From assembly GCF_037392515.1 (NCBI RefSeq), contig NC_090295.1, positions 24,902,501 through 24,966,500 on the forward strand: a DNA stretch of 64,000 bases, written 5' to 3'. How positions within the stretch are numbered: the first letter of the stretch is position 1; every line of letters begins with the position of its first letter. The notes under the pieces are model-generated. The model searched no databases. It was not told where the DNA came from and saw only the letters and a program-made list of their open reading frames with translations. This DNA is from Haliotis asinina (Eukaryota; Mollusca; Gastropoda; Lepetellida; Haliotidae). A program made the translations under genes and the position numbers. Below, piece by piece: positions 63,243-64,000 of this stretch.

Positions 63243-63830
63243 GTGAGTTGGGTCAGGTTTCCTTCCTTCAGGTGGGTGAGGGGTTTCCTTGCTCCAGGTG
63301 GGTTAGGGATATCCTTGCTCCAGGTGGGTCATTGGTATCTTTGCTCTAGGTGGGTCAGGGATTTTCTTCTTCCAAAAAGGTGGGTCAGGGATTTCCTTGC
63401 TCCAGGTGGGTCAAGGGTTTCCTCCCCAGGTGCGTCAGGGATTACCTTGCACCGGGTCTTTCAGGGGTTTCCTTGCTCCAGATGGGTCAGGTAGGCCAGT
63501 GGTATCCCTGCTACAGGTGGTTCAGGGATTTTCTTGCTATGGGTGTGTCAGGGGTTTCCTTACTCCAGGTGGGTCAGGGGCTGCCTTACTACAGCTGGAT
63601 GAAGTTTCCTTGCTTCAGGTGGGTAAAGGATTTCTTTCCGCCATTTGGGCTCTTCCTCCATGTGGTTTCCTTGCTCCAGGTGAGTAGGTGTATTCTTGCT
63701 ACAGGTGGGTTAGGGGCTGCCTTGCTACGTGTGAGTCAGGGGTTTCCTTTGTCCAGAAGGGTCAGGGGTCTGCTTGTTACAAATGGGTCATGGGGTGCCT
63801 TGGTCCATGTGGGGCAGGTGAGCATGGCCT
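63243..63830. repeat. Degenerate G/T- and C-rich minisatellite directly after an MTOR exon
   Basis: About 17 variants of TTTCCTTGCTCCAGGTGGGT plus CAGGGG, period roughly 33-38 bp, start within the first bases of the intron. Each unit has a pyrimidine tract, CAG and a following GTGGGT. The long open frames here on the plus strand are produced by the repeat. Confidence 0.85.
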
Positions 63831-64000
63831 AAATTAATTCTGTAATGGCCAAGAACAATGCAGACAGAGGACAGATTCTGGAAGATTTCATGAGACAATG
63901 ATGTTCTTTTGTGGTAGGATGAAATTAGTGTCAAAACAGTTGTTCATAAACTAACTGCTTTACCTGAGTATCTCACATGGTATTGTTTCGTACCTGCACA

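Noticed and set aside
60555..61870. CRISPR-like array
   Set aside because: Direct 50 bp tandem repeats without unique spacers, in an animal intron.
63107..63832. Plus-strand open frames of 80-160 codons
   Set aside because: Only 63106-63242 is MTOR coding; the rest is translation of the minisatellite in the intron.

Overview
The window is metazoan nuclear DNA. It has spliced genes with GT-AG introns, long AT-rich introns, many tRNA-derived SINE-like repeats and several large transposons. The dispersed SINE (CTCACTCACTC tails, 'GCTGAGTGCG...GTAAAACTAAACTC' 3' ends) and the degree of protein divergence suggest a gastropod mollusc, most likely abalone-like (Haliotis). That organism call is inference.

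Host genes, left to right. (1) The last three coding exons (441-3036, +) of an unrecognised single-pass membrane protein with a long Ser/Pro-rich tail. (2) A 15 kb stretch without a confident host gene, holding SINE copies, a decayed DDE transposase (about 15.14-15.96 kb, -) and a strong hairpin (16913-17020). (3) UBIAD1, an intact single-exon prenyltransferase gene (18208-19176, -). (4) MTOR (+): 20 exons from 25391 to 63242 that join in consistent phase into 898 codons of the N-terminal HEAT-repeat region; the gene continues beyond the window. UBIAD1 and MTOR lie head to head, as in human.

The MTOR introns hold nested mobile DNA. Tyrosine-recombinase (DIRS-like) retroelements lie at 21862-25189 (just upstream of the first coding exon), about 26.69-30.14 kb, 33487-39165 (inverted terminal repeats plus an internal complementary region) and 43.76-60.2 kb. 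The last copy is interrupted by a complete Polinton/Maverick at 44658-58907 (14.25 kb, about 187 bp TIRs, CATCA/CATCAA target duplication). A tRNA-like foldback element at 58921-59317 inserted right beside the Polinton. Three tandem-repeat arrays also lie in MTOR introns (10 x 21 bp, about 24 x 50 bp, and a splice-site-like minisatellite after the last exon seen).

The Polinton has intact, intron-free, tightly packed genes. A left, mostly minus-strand block carries two tandem paralogous virion-like proteins, a PX-like minor capsid candidate and unknown membrane/coiled-coil proteins. A right, plus-strand block carries the capsid-like protein, an A32/FtsK-type packaging ATPase, five small conserved proteins, a protein-primed family B DNA polymerase with three N-terminal SAP-like repeats, and an RVE integrase whose end runs into the right TIR. 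I see no adenain/Ulp1-type protease. Together these genes would replicate (pPolB), package (ATPase, capsid) and integrate (integrase) a virus-like element; the host DNA around it encodes a lipid-pathway enzyme and the central growth kinase.
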